A stretch of 64,000 nucleotides of DNA from Ensifer sp. Root278. GTDB taxonomy: Bacteria > Pseudomonadota > Alphaproteobacteria > Rhizobiales > Rhizobiaceae. Made by a program: the position numbers and the translations under genes. This document shows, piece after piece, positions 1 through 7,936 of the stretch (position 1 is the stretch's first letter; each line of letters opens with the position of its first letter). The DNA lies in the NCBI RefSeq assembly GCF_001429285.1, contig NZ_LMJJ01000006.1:1-64000 (forward strand), read 5' to 3'. The notes under the pieces were generated by a model. That model saw only the letters and a program-made list of their open reading frames with translations, was not told where the DNA came from and did no database searches.

Positions 1-83
1 ACATGATTGGCAAGCTCGTCCATCTCGTCGCGCCAAAAGAATGCAGAAACTACTTCAACTCATGCGGATACGATCCAGCATGA
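1..83 (+). mobile_element. C-terminal end of an IS630-family transposase (cut by window edge)
   Basis: An open frame enters from the left edge and stops at 81-83. The readable 26 residues contain IGKLVHLVAPKECRNYF and end NSCGYDPA. This matches the usual C-terminus of IS630-family transposases, where an I-G-x-x-C/V-x-L-x-x-P-x-E-C-x-N-Y/F-F pattern precedes a short Gly-Tyr tail. It lies only 12 bp from the stop of the convergent CoA-transferase gene. The catalytic DDE residues would be outside the window, so it cannot be said whether the element is intact. The family call rests on remembered C-terminal motifs only. Confidence 0.6.
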
Positions 84-95
84 AAGGGAAATGCT

Positions 96-1280
96 CTAGC
101 CCGCCTTCGGGACCTGCATCCCGATCTCTGCCAACACCTCCTCGGTGTGCTCTCCAAGCCGCGGTACGCCGCGGTCCAGCGCAAGCTCGGCCGCCGAAAA
201 GCGGATCGGTGTCCTGACACCCGGCGAGGTGCCGGCGGCAGCGCCCGGATGCGGCGTGTCCACCCGCATCTGCCGATGCTCGATCTGCGGATCGGCGAAA
301 ACATCGGCAACGGTATTGATCGGCCCGCCGGGCACGCCGGCATCTTCCAGCAACTTCAAGAGCGTGTCGCGCTCGATTTTCGCGGTTTCGGCTGCCAGTT
401 CAGACGTCAGCATGTCGCGGTTCTGCACCCGCAGCGCGTTGGTCCGATAACGTTCGTCGGTCGCGAGATCGGCGCGGTCGAGCAACGCGCAGAACTTCAC
501 GAACTGCCGATCATTGCCGACCGCAACGATCAGATGACCGTCGGAGGTCGGGAAGACCTGATAGGGCGCTATGTTCGGATGCGCATTGCCGAGCCGGCGC
601 GGCGCCTTGCCGGAGACCAGGAAGTTCAGCGCCTGGTTGGCAAGAACGCCGGTCATGCAGTCGAGCAGCGCCATGTCGATCTGCTGCCCCTCGCCGGTGC
701 GCTCGCGCTGGGCAAGCGCCGCCTGGACGGCGATGACGCCATAGAGACCGGTGAAGATATCGGCGAAGGCAACGCCGATCTTCTGCGGCTCGCGATCGGG
801 CTCACCGGTCAGGTCCATGATGCCGCTCATGCCCTGTACGATGTAGTCGTAGCCGGCGCGGTGGGCATAGGGACCGTCCTGGCCAAAGCCCGTGACCGAG
901 CAATAGATCAGCTTCGGATTGATCTTCTTCAGGCTCTCGTAGTCGAGACCATACTTGGTGAGCCCGCCGACCTTGAAGTTTTCGAGCAGGACATCCGACT
1001 GGGCGGCAAGGCGGCGCACGGCCTCCTGCCCCTCCTCCGTGGTGAAATCCAGCACCACGGAGCGCTTGCCGCGGTTGCAGGCGTGGAAGTAGGCGGCGTC
1101 GAGCGTCTCGCCATCTTCGCCCGCGACGAAGGGCGGGCCCCAGGTGCGGGTGTCGTCGCCGGCCGGGCTTTCCACCTTGATGACGTCGGCACCGAGATCG
1201 GCCAGCGTCTGGCCGATCCAGGGGCCCGCGAGAATGCGGGCCAGTTCCAGGACACGAATGCCCTTCAGCGGCGCTTCCAT
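96..1280 (-). CDS. CaiB/BaiF family CoA-transferase, probably succinyl-CoA:glutarate CoA-transferase
   Basis: This 394-residue family III CoA-transferase has the usual length for CaiB/BaiF/formyl-CoA transferases. It opens with the N-terminal signature GIRVLELARILAGP, and the likely catalytic aspartate is Asp174 in AFADIFTGLYG, which aligns with the Asp of formyl-CoA transferase. It lies 11 bp downstream of a glutaryl-CoA dehydrogenase gene on the same strand, so it should activate glutarate (or a related C5 dicarboxylate) by moving CoA from succinyl-CoA. The ATG at 1280 has only a weak ribosome site, which fits translation coupled to gcdH. The family is certain; the glutarate assignment is inferred from the neighbour. 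Confidence 0.85.
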   Translation of the reverse strand: MEAPLKGIRVLELARILAGPWIGQTLADLGADVIKVESPAGDDTRTWGPPFVAGEDGETLDAAYFHACNRGKRSVVLDFTTEEGQEAVRRLAAQSDVLLENFKVGGLTKYGLDYESLKKINPKLIYCSVTGFGQDGPYAHRAGYDYIVQGMSGIMDLTGEPDREPQKIGVAFADIFTGLYGVIAVQAALAQRERTGEGQQIDMALLDCMTGVLANQALNFLVSGKAPRRLGNAHPNIAPYQVFPTSDGHLIVAVGNDRQFVKFCALLDRADLATDERYRTNALRVQNRDMLTSELAAETAKIERDTLLKLLEDAGVPGGPINTVADVFADPQIEHRQMRVDTPHPGAAAGTSPGVRTPIRFSAAELALDRGVPRLGEHTEEVLAEIGMQVPKAG

Positions 1281-1291
1281 GATCGTGCCGC

Positions 1292-2479
1292 TCAGAAGAA
1301 GGCCTGGAGGCCGGTCTGGGCGCGGCCGAGGATCAGCGCATGGACGTCATGCGTACCCTCGTAGGTGTTGACGGTCTCGAGGTTCACCATGTGGCGCATG
1401 ACCTGGTATTCCTCGGAGATGCCGTTGCCGCCATGCATGTCGCGGGCCATTCGGGCGATATCGAGCGCCTTGCCGCAATTGTTGCGCTTGACGATGGAGA
1501 TCATTTCCGGGGCCATGCGGCCCTCGTCCATCAGGCGGCCGACACGCAGCGAGCCCTGCAGGCCGAGCGTGATCTCCGTCTGCATGTCGGCAAGCTTCTT
1601 CTGGAAGAGCTGCGTCTGTGCCAGCGGACGGTTGAACTGCTTGCGGTCGAGGCCATACTGGCGCGCGGCATGCCAGCAGAACTCGGCGGCACCGAGCGCA
1701 CCCCAGGAAATGCCGTAGCGGGCGCGGTTGAGGCAGCCGAACGGACCCTTCAGGCCCTCGACGTTTGGCAGAAGCGCGTCTTCGCCGACCTCGACATTGT
1801 CCATGACGATTTCGCCGGTGATCGAGGCCCGCAGCGACAGCTTGCCGGCAATCTTCGGCGCCGAAAGACCCTTCATGCCCTTTTCGAGCACGAAGCCGCG
1901 GATAGCGCCGCCATGGGCTTCCGACTTCGCCCAGACGACGAAAACATCGGCGAGCGGCGCGTTGGAGATCCACATCTTCGAGCCGACGAGGCGGTAGCCG
2001 CTCTCGGTCTTGATGGCGCGGGTCTTCATGCCGGCCGGGTCCGAGCCGGCATCCGGCTCGGTCAGGCCGAAGCAGCCGATCCACTCGCCGCTGATGAGCT
2101 TCGGGAGATACTTCTGCTTCTGCTCTTCAGAGCCATAGGCATAGATCGGGTAGATCACCAGCGAAGACTGCACGCTCATCATCGAGCGGTAGCCGCTGTC
2201 GACGCGCTCGACTTCGCGGGCGACAAGGCCGTAGGCGACGTAAGAAGCGCCGACGCCGCCATAGGTATCGGAGACCGTCACGCCGAGCAGGCCGAGCTCG
2301 CCCATCTCGCGGAAGATCTCCGGATCGGTCGATTCTTCGCGATAGGCGTCAATGACGCGCGGCTGCAGCCGGTCTTGCGCATAGGCCCGCGCGGTGTCGC
2401 GGATCATACGTTCGTCCTCGGTCAACTGATCTTCGAGGAGGAACGGATCATCCCATTGAAATTGCGTCTTGCCGGCCAT
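1292..2479 (-). CDS. gcdH: Glutaryl-CoA dehydrogenase
   Basis: This 395-residue cytoplasmic flavoprotein of the acyl-CoA dehydrogenase family converts glutaryl-CoA to crotonyl-CoA and CO2. It follows remembered mammalian and bacterial GcdH very closely: [32 protein letters not shown], and the C-terminal [16 protein letters not shown] that carries the catalytic base, Glu374. The start at 2479 ([11 protein letters not shown]) is preferred to an in-frame ATG 30 bp upstream because a GGGAGAG ribosome site lies just before it. It forms a two-gene operon with the CoA-transferase and is divergent from a LysR regulator. Together these would handle the end of lysine, tryptophan or glutarate breakdown. 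Confidence 0.94.
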   Translation of the reverse strand: MAGKTQFQWDDPFLLEDQLTEDERMIRDTARAYAQDRLQPRVIDAYREESTDPEIFREMGELGLLGVTVSDTYGGVGASYVAYGLVAREVERVDSGYRSMMSVQSSLVIYPIYAYGSEEQKQKYLPKLISGEWIGCFGLTEPDAGSDPAGMKTRAIKTESGYRLVGSKMWISNAPLADVFVVWAKSEAHGGAIRGFVLEKGMKGLSAPKIAGKLSLRASITGEIVMDNVEVGEDALLPNVEGLKGPFGCLNRARYGISWGALGAAEFCWHAARQYGLDRKQFNRPLAQTQLFQKKLADMQTEITLGLQGSLRVGRLMDEGRMAPEMISIVKRNNCGKALDIARMARDMHGGNGISEEYQVMRHMVNLETVNTYEGTHDVHALILGRAQTGLQAFF

Positions 2480-2674
2480 GTTTCTCTCCCATCGGATTAT
2501 TCGGCTCATGTTATCGCAAGGGGTGCATGCCGTTTCAAACGAAATTGAGGCACCGCCTCATGCGTTCAGGGAATGGCCCCGCGTCCGACCGGGAGCACCC
2601 CGTGTTGCAAAATCGCTGAAATATGACGACAAGAACTCAAGTCCTTCGGGCCACCACCGTGGAGCGAATGGCCA

Positions 2675-3661
2675 GTGCAACGCCAGAGATCAAAGCAAGC
2701 CACGACCATGGCCAATGACCGCCTCGAACGCTTCGCCCACAATCTCGACTGGAATCTGCTGCGCACCTTCGTCGTGCTGGTCGAGGAAGGCAGCATCACG
2801 GCCGCCGCAAACCGTCTGCTCCTGCAGCAGCCGGCTGTCAGCATGGCGTTGAAGCGATTGGAGCAGACCGTTGGCCAGAAGCTCATCGACCGCCGCCCCG
2901 GGCGCTTCAACCTGACGGATGCCGGCGCCCGCCTGCATGCCCAATGCCGCGATATCTTCGCCGCCGTGATCCGGCTGCCGAACGTTCTGGAGATTGCCGG
3001 CGAAGAGATCACCGGCCACCTCAACATCCACTCCGTCAGCCACGCCCACAACCCTGCCTGGGACCGCAAGCTCGAAAGTTTCTTCCGTCTGCACCCAAAG
3101 GTGACGCTATCGGTCACCGTCGCGACGACGGTGGACGTTCTAAGCGCCGTCGAGCGAAACGTCGCGACCATCGGCCTTTGCGACGGCAACATACCCGACT
3201 GGCTCAACAAACGCTTCCATGTACGCGAACGCTACGCGCTCTACTGCGGCCGCGATCATCCGCTGTTCGGCGTTCAAGGCGTCGACTTCAACGATCTCAG
3301 GGGCAATCCCTATATCGCCTTCATCGCCGACGTGCTTGGCGGGCAGCACATGAACTCGGTGACCGCGGTGCGTGCCGTCGGGTCTTTCGGCCAGCAGGTC
3401 CGCGCCGTCTCCTGCAATGTCGAAGAGGTGATGCGGCTGATCGCCTCCAATGTCGGCATCGGCATGCTGCCCGACCACCTGGCGGCGCCAGCCGTTGCAG
3501 AGGGCGAACTCTGGCAGTTGCCGCCCTACACCGACCTGCCGACGACCGACGTCTTTCGCATTTCCAACCCGAACGCGATCCTCAATCCGGCGGAAGCTGC
3601 TTTTCTTTCCCATGTCGCCGATACCGAGCCCCTCGACCACTGTCTCGACGAGATAGCCTGA
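2675..3661 (+). CDS. LysR family transcriptional regulator, probable regulator of the gcdH operon
   Basis: This is a LysR-type regulator of up to 328 residues. The N-terminal winged helix-turn-helix reads LLRTFVVLVEEGSITAAANR followed by QQPAVSMALKRLEQ, and a periplasmic-binding-like effector domain follows. It is transcribed away from gcdH across a 195-bp intergenic region, the usual arrangement for a LysR protein controlling its divergent neighbour. The start is uncertain: GTG at 2675 has a GGAG ten bases upstream, while ATG at 2708 (MANDRLERF) is in frame without a clear ribosome site. No unambiguous T-N11-A operator could be picked out by eye. The effector is unknown; glutarate or glutaryl-CoA is a guess from context. 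Confidence 0.88.
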   Translation: MQRQRSKQATTMANDRLERFAHNLDWNLLRTFVVLVEEGSITAAANRLLLQQPAVSMALKRLEQTVGQKLIDRRPGRFNLTDAGARLHAQCRDIFAAVIRLPNVLEIAGEEITGHLNIHSVSHAHNPAWDRKLESFFRLHPKVTLSVTVATTVDVLSAVERNVATIGLCDGNIPDWLNKRFHVRERYALYCGRDHPLFGVQGVDFNDLRGNPYIAFIADVLGGQHMNSVTAVRAVGSFGQQVRAVSCNVEEVMRLIASNVGIGMLPDHLAAPAVAEGELWQLPPYTDLPTTDVFRISNPNAILNPAEAAFLSHVADTEPLDHCLDEIA

Positions 3662-3756
3662 CCATCATCAGAATTGATAGCCACCTTTCCGGTTATAAAT
3701 TTGAACGCGGATGGCAGCTTGCCTATGGTCCCGCCAACAACCAATGGAGGCAGGAC

Positions 3757-4884
3757 ATGCGGGACTACGATGTGGCGATCATTGGCGGCGGGATCGCCGG
3801 CCTGTCACTCGCCTATTTCCTGGCACCACATCGCTCCGTGGTGGTGATCGAGCGGGAGGAAGGGCTCGGCTATCACAGCACCGGCCGCTCGGCCGCAGAA
3901 TTCGTGCTGCGCTACAACACGCCGGAAGTCTGTGCGCTCGCGGCCATCTCCAAGTCCTTCTTCGACAAACCGCCTGAGGGGTTTTCCGAAGTGGCGCTGC
4001 TCAAGCAGCGCGGCGGCGTCATGATCGCCAACGCCGAGAAGGCTGATCGCTTCGAAGAGGTCTTCGCCGAGGAAAGTCGCGCCAATGCCGAGATCCAAAG
4101 GCTGACCGTCGACGAAGTTATCGCACGGGTGCCTATTCTCCGGCGGGACTACGTTGCCGCGGCCTATTACGATCCGCATTTCTGGGACATCGAAGTCGAG
4201 AACCTCGTTCAGGGTTACGTCAGGGGCGCCCGCCGGCATGGCGCCACGATCGTCGAACGCTCGGACGTACTGGCGCCACGTCGGGATGGCGATCGCTGGG
4301 TGCTCACGACCAGTGCCGGCGATGTCGGCGCAAAGACGATCGTCAATGCCGCCGGCGGTTGGGCCGATCCGGTTGCGGACCTGTTCGGCGTCGCCCCCGT
4401 CGGTATCGTGCCGCATCGCCGCACGGCGATCACCGTCGATCTCCCCGAAGGCATCGATGCGCTCACCTTGCCGGAGATCAACGAGATCGATGAAGACTTC
4501 TACATGAAGCCCGAGGGTGGGCGGCTGCTCGCCTCGCCCGCCGACGCCACCCCTTGCGAGCCGGCCGACGTCCAGCCCGAGGAAATCGACGTCGCCTGGG
4601 CGGCGCACTACATCGAAGAGGCAACGACCGTACCGGTTCGCCGCATCTTCAAGAGCTGGGCCGGCATGCGCAGCTTCTCGCCCGACAAGTTGCCGGTCAT
4701 CGGCTTTGCCCGCGACCGACCGGATTTCTTCTGGCTCGCCGGCCAGGGCGGCTACGGCATTCTGACCTCACCGGCGCTCGGCGCACTCGCCGCGAACCTC
4801 GTCATCGGTACCACAACACCGGACGGCTTCGAGGCGGTCGGTCTCGATCCCTCGAAGTTCAGCCCGACACGCCTGGAGAAGTGA
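3757..4884 (+). CDS. FAD-dependent D-amino acid dehydrogenase, DauA-like
   Basis: This 375-residue DAO-family flavoenzyme starts with the dinucleotide fold GGGIAGL (residues 10-16) and follows remembered Pseudomonas D-arginine dehydrogenase (DauA) residue for residue in numbering: GYHSTGRSAA, a C-terminal QGGYGI flavin loop, and the same total length. Tyr53 is kept, and a Tyr in DFYMKPEGG corresponds to DauA Tyr249. The DauA substrate residues His48 and Glu87 are replaced here by Glu48 and Gly87, so the guanidinium pocket is probably lost and another D-amino or N-substituted amino acid is oxidised. The ATG at 3757 follows a GGAGG ribosome site. It stands alone between the LysR and GntR genes, 95 bp after the LysR stop. 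Confidence 0.82.
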   Translation: MRDYDVAIIGGGIAGLSLAYFLAPHRSVVVIEREEGLGYHSTGRSAAEFVLRYNTPEVCALAAISKSFFDKPPEGFSEVALLKQRGGVMIANAEKADRFEEVFAEESRANAEIQRLTVDEVIARVPILRRDYVAAAYYDPHFWDIEVENLVQGYVRGARRHGATIVERSDVLAPRRDGDRWVLTTSAGDVGAKTIVNAAGGWADPVADLFGVAPVGIVPHRRTAITVDLPEGIDALTLPEINEIDEDFYMKPEGGRLLASPADATPCEPADVQPEEIDVAWAAHYIEEATTVPVRRIFKSWAGMRSFSPDKLPVIGFARDRPDFFWLAGQGGYGILTSPALGALAANLVIGTTTPDGFEAVGLDPSKFSPTRLEK

Positions 4885-4953
4885 CACGGCCGCTCGCCGC
4901 CGCCCGACACCGTTCACGGACCATTTGCCGACAAGTCTAGACCGTCGGCCGGA

Positions 4954-5685
4954 TCACTTGCGCGCCAGGCTGAAGGAAAAATGGCTGCCGCGGTGATAGT
5001 CGAGCGCGTAGACCACCGGCAAGCCGGCCGCATTGAAACAGGTCTCGCGGATCAGCAGTGCCGGCCCGAAATCGCGCAGGTCGTTGCGCTCCACCACATC
5101 ATCGGGAAGCATGACGGCGGAGACGATCGCGGCCGACATCCTGGGCCTGCTCCTGTGCTGGTCCAGCAGATCGAGCAGTGAACCGGTCCAATCGACATCA
5201 TAAAGGCGCAACGGGATGATGCTGCGCGGGATGAAGTCGACGCAATAGAGGATCGGCTCGTCCTTGTGCAGCCGCAGCCGTTCGAGACGGATCACCCGCT
5301 CGCCCGGCTGCAGCCGCAACTGCTCAGCTGTGGTGGCGTCGGGTGCTTCCTCCGCCACCGAAAGAACCTTGTTGGCCGTGGCGTAGCCATAGTGCCGGGC
5401 CATGTCCGTGACGCTTTCGAAGACCGTGATCGGGCGATCGACCTGCACGGCGGACATCGCCGAGACGAACCGTCCCCGGCCGTGCTCGACATAGATGATG
5501 CTGTCCTGCTCGAGCAGCTTCAGCGCTTCGCGCAGCGCCGGACGCGAGATCTTGAAGCGCTGCGTCAACTGCGCCTCGGTTGGCAGTTTGTCGCCGGGAT
5601 TGAGCCCTTCGTCGCGAATCAGATCCGCGATGCGGTCGCGGAGCTGAATGACCAGTGTGCGCGTATCACGAAGGGGTTCGTCCAA
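4954..5685 (-). CDS. GntR family (HutC/UTRA type) regulator of the fructosamine cluster
   Basis: This 243-residue regulator has an N-terminal GntR winged helix (LNPGDKLPTEAQLTQRF, then ISRPALREALKLLEQDSII) and a C-terminal UTRA-type ligand domain ending in DYHRGSHFSFSL. It appears to start at TTG 5685, with a GGAG and an overlapping AGAGGAA upstream. It is divergent from the SIS and kinase genes. A perfect palindrome, TTGTCTGACAA, lies 37 bp upstream of its start, and near copies precede the divergent operon and the transporter operon, so it probably represses all three and itself. E. coli FrlR, the fructoselysine regulator, is of the same type. The inducer is probably a phosphorylated or free fructosamine, by inference. 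Confidence 0.87.
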   Translation of the reverse strand: MDEPLRDTRTLVIQLRDRIADLIRDEGLNPGDKLPTEAQLTQRFKISRPALREALKLLEQDSIIYVEHGRGRFVSAMSAVQVDRPITVFESVTDMARHYGYATANKVLSVAEEAPDATTAEQLRLQPGERVIRLERLRLHKDEPILYCVDFIPRSIIPLRLYDVDWTGSLLDLLDQHRSRPRMSAAIVSAVMLPDDVVERNDLRDFGPALLIRETCFNAAGLPVVYALDYHRGSHFSFSLARK

Positions 5686-5721
5686 TTCCTCTCACTCCGT
5701 TGAACAATCACAAGGATGTTC

Positions 5722-5732
5722 TTGTCTGACAA
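5722..5732. promoter_or_regulatory. GntR operator 1 (perfect palindrome)
   Basis: TTGTCTGACAA is a perfect inverted repeat around a central T, 37 bp upstream of the GntR start codon. Closely related palindromes occur at 5853-5863 and 11154-11164, upstream of the other two transcription units of the cluster. Autoregulation is inferred. Confidence 0.6.
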
Positions 5733-5826
5733 ATTCTGGAAGGTCAAGTGCGCCTCCGGCCAACCGGATTTTCGCTGCTACTCGGCGTGCATCGCGAGGT
5801 GCAGCGGTGCTGGCGAGATATCTCTC

Positions 5827-5863
5827 TTGACACCGCTTCGCATTGTTGTCAGTTGTCTTACAA
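5827..5863 (+). promoter_or_regulatory. Promoter region and GntR operator 2 before the SIS-kinase operon
   Basis: A TTGACA hexamer at 5827-5832 could be a -35 box. The imperfect palindrome TTGTCTTACAA at 5853-5863 differs from operator 1 at one position and would overlap the -10/start region, which fits repression. An extra TTGTC half-site lies just upstream (5846-5850). No convincing -10 hexamer could be fixed by eye. Confidence 0.55.
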
Positions 5864-5924
5864 CATTAAGGAGAACGGCGGACGCCATGACCGCCGACCG
5901 AGGCAATCACCGGGAAAGCGTGCC

Positions 5925-6938
5925 ATGCTGAACTTCGACGAACAGAGATTTCTTCGCATCCAGTCGGGCGCTGGCGCACTGCGCCAGCAACTGGACACCA
6001 CCATCGCGGCTTGTCTCGCCGCCGGCGCGGAGAACATCTTTTTCACGGGAACGGGAGGCGCCGCCATCCTGATGCAGCCGGCAGCCCAGCTTCTTCAGCG
6101 CCAGTCCCGCTTTACCACCTTTATCGACATGCCGGCAGAGCTCGTCCTTTCCGGATCGGCAAACCTGAATTCCAGGTCTATCGTGGTCATTCCCTCCCTC
6201 TCCGGCACCACGAAGGAAAGCGTGGCGCTGCTCGAGAAGGCAAAAGCGGTTGGCGCGACGGTATTGACGCTGGTCGGGCATCGGGACACGCCACTCGGCC
6301 ATGGCGGAGACCACGTCTTCGTCAATTTCGCCGAAGACGACACCTCCTGCGAGTCCTTCTTTCTGCAATCGCTGTTCATTGCGCTTTCGATCATGCGCCA
6401 CCGCGGGGAACTCGAAAATTACGAGCGGATTGTGGGTGAACTCGAAACCCTGCCGCAGGCGCTGCTGGAGGTGAAGCGAAGCTTCGAACCCCGAGCAGAG
6501 GATTTCGCGAAGGTTCTTGCCGGCTCCAACTACCACATCATCACCGGCGCCGGTAACGTGTGGCCGGAAGCCTTCTACTACGGCATGTGCATTCTCGAGG
6601 AGATGCAGTGGATCCGCACCCGTCCGGTGCATGCCTCAGACTTTTTCCACGGAACGCTCGAACTGGTGGAACAGGATGTCAGCGTCATCCTGTTCAAGGG
6701 CGAAGATGCGATGCGTCCGCTCGCCGAACGCGTTCAGAACTTCGTGCCCGGTTACACGAGCAAGCTCACCGTGCTCGACACGACGGAGTTCTCCCTCCCC
6801 GGCCTCTCTCCCGACGTGCGCGGTCTCGTCTCGCCGATCGTGCTTGCAACAGTGCTCGAGCGCATCAGTGCCCACCTCGAGGTCATGCGCAATCACCCGC
6901 TGACAACGCGGCGCTACTACAAGCGCGTTGCCTACTGA
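5925..6938 (+). CDS. SIS-domain sugar isomerase, FrlB/FraB-like fructosamine-6-phosphate deglycase
   Basis: This 337-residue protein has two sugar-isomerase (SIS) domains, with IFFTGTGGAAILM and VVIPSLSGTTKES forming the phosphosugar site in the first. The second half holds MCILEEMQWI (Glu225/226) followed by RPVHASDFFHG (His236, His242). This is the Glu/His region used by FrlB and FraB deglycases, which split fructosamine 6-phosphates into glucose 6-phosphate and an amino compound. A PfkB kinase that could make that substrate lies 84 bp downstream. The ATG at 5925 overlaps the stop of a 14-codon reading frame (5887-5931) that has the better AAGGAG ribosome site, so translation may be coupled. 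The exact amino-acid moiety of the substrate is unknown. Confidence 0.83.
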   Translation: MLNFDEQRFLRIQSGAGALRQQLDTTIAACLAAGAENIFFTGTGGAAILMQPAAQLLQRQSRFTTFIDMPAELVLSGSANLNSRSIVVIPSLSGTTKESVALLEKAKAVGATVLTLVGHRDTPLGHGGDHVFVNFAEDDTSCESFFLQSLFIALSIMRHRGELENYERIVGELETLPQALLEVKRSFEPRAEDFAKVLAGSNYHIITGAGNVWPEAFYYGMCILEEMQWIRTRPVHASDFFHGTLELVEQDVSVILFKGEDAMRPLAERVQNFVPGYTSKLTVLDTTEFSLPGLSPDVRGLVSPIVLATVLERISAHLEVMRNHPLTTRRYYKRVAY

Positions 6939-7022
6939 GCATTCGAGACGTAATCGTTCGCCCGACGGTCGCGGATGCGAAAACGCGTTCGCGACCTTTC
7001 CATGCGGCCGCCAGGAGACGCT

Positions 7023-7835
7023 ATGACCACTTTCCGCCTTGCTGCCGTCGGCGACAATTGCATCGACCGTTTCCAGGCGCCGGTCGGGGAAACCTATGTC
7101 GGTGGTAACGCGATCAATGTCGCCGTGCAGTCGGCGCTTCTCGGACACCAATCTTTCTACTTCGGCGCCGTCGGTCGTGACCGCGACGGCGCACAGGTGC
7201 GGCAGCTTCTCGAGCAGAACGGCGTGCGGCTTGACGGCCTCAAGGAGCGTGACGTCAACACCGCCTATACCGACATCGGCATCACGCCGGATGGCGACCG
7301 TGTCTTCCTCTATGAGGATTTCGGCGCCTGTGCCGGTTACCGACCCGACGCGGACGACCTCGCTCTCCTGAAGACCATGGATCACGTGCATATCGGCTGG
7401 CTCGACGACGGCGGCGCGCTGCGCCGGGCACTTGCAGCCGCGGGTGTCAGCGTCTCGCAGGATGTCTCCGTCAACGCCGCCCCCGCCGACCTCGGCGTGG
7501 AGGGCCTCAACATCGCCTTCGGGTCCGGCGGCGACGGTGTTCAGGACGCAGAACGCTTGGCTGATGGCTTCCTCTCTCGCGGTGCTAAGCTGGCCGTCGT
7601 CACGCGAGGCGCCCTCGGCTCGCTCGCAAGCGACGGAACCGAACTGGTATCGACCGGCAGCCGTCCTGTGGATATCGTCGATACCACCGGCGCGGGCGAC
7701 AGCTTTATCGCCGGGTTCATTCTGGCTCACCTTCAAGGCCGCCCGTTGATCAAGCGGCTGGAGGCCGGGCGCGACCTCGCTGCGCGCACCTGCACCCATG
7801 TCGGCGGGTTTCCGCAACAGCCGCACACTCTGTAA
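7023..7835 (+). CDS. PfkB family carbohydrate kinase, FrlD-like fructosamine 6-kinase
   Basis: This 270-residue ribokinase/PfkB-fold kinase opens with AAVGDNCIDRF and YVGGNAINVAVQSA, the usual N-terminal PfkB pattern. It closes with the anion-hole and catalytic motif DTTGAGDSFIAGF, in which the Asp is the base. It lies directly behind the FrlB-like deglycase. In the E. coli frl pathway, FrlD phosphorylates fructoselysine at C6 before FrlB cleaves it, so the pair suggests the same order here. The start at 7023 is chosen for the GGAGACGCT ribosome site; an upstream in-frame codon would add 16 unrelated residues. The gene runs into a convergent operon. The specific fructosamine is inferred from the pathway only. 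Confidence 0.83.
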   Translation: MTTFRLAAVGDNCIDRFQAPVGETYVGGNAINVAVQSALLGHQSFYFGAVGRDRDGAQVRQLLEQNGVRLDGLKERDVNTAYTDIGITPDGDRVFLYEDFGACAGYRPDADDLALLKTMDHVHIGWLDDGGALRRALAAAGVSVSQDVSVNAAPADLGVEGLNIAFGSGGDGVQDAERLADGFLSRGAKLAVVTRGALGSLASDGTELVSTGSRPVDIVDTTGAGDSFIAGFILAHLQGRPLIKRLEAGRDLAARTCTHVGGFPQQPHTL

Positions 7836-7836
7836 C

Positions 7837-7897
7837 AAGACGAGCCCGCCTCACCCGACCCAGTTCAACAACGGGCCCGGTAAATGGCGGGCGTCTT
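7837..7897. terminator. Bulged inverted repeat between convergent operons
   Basis: AAGACG (7837-7842) and CCCGCC (7845-7850) pair with GGCGGGCGTCTT (7886-7897), separated by a two-base bulge. The loop contains a GGGCCC palindrome. It sits between the stops of the kinase (7835) and the opposite-strand permease (7937) and may act as a two-way terminator, although there is no long T tract. Confidence 0.4.
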
Positions 7898-7936
7898 CAG
7901 GCTTTCCACCCCAAGAAATTCGCGTGCGCACCGTAC

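Noticed and set aside
147-2548. Two roughly 400-codon plus-strand frames opposite the CoA-transferase and gcdH
   Set aside because: Antisense shadows of conserved enzymes; composition is arginine-, histidine- and alanine-rich with no known motif.
2944-3756. N-terminal extension of the DauA-like frame back to 2944
   Set aside because: The upstream part overlaps the LysR gene in another frame and is arginine-rich nonsense; GGAGG and the conserved N-terminus place the start at 3757.
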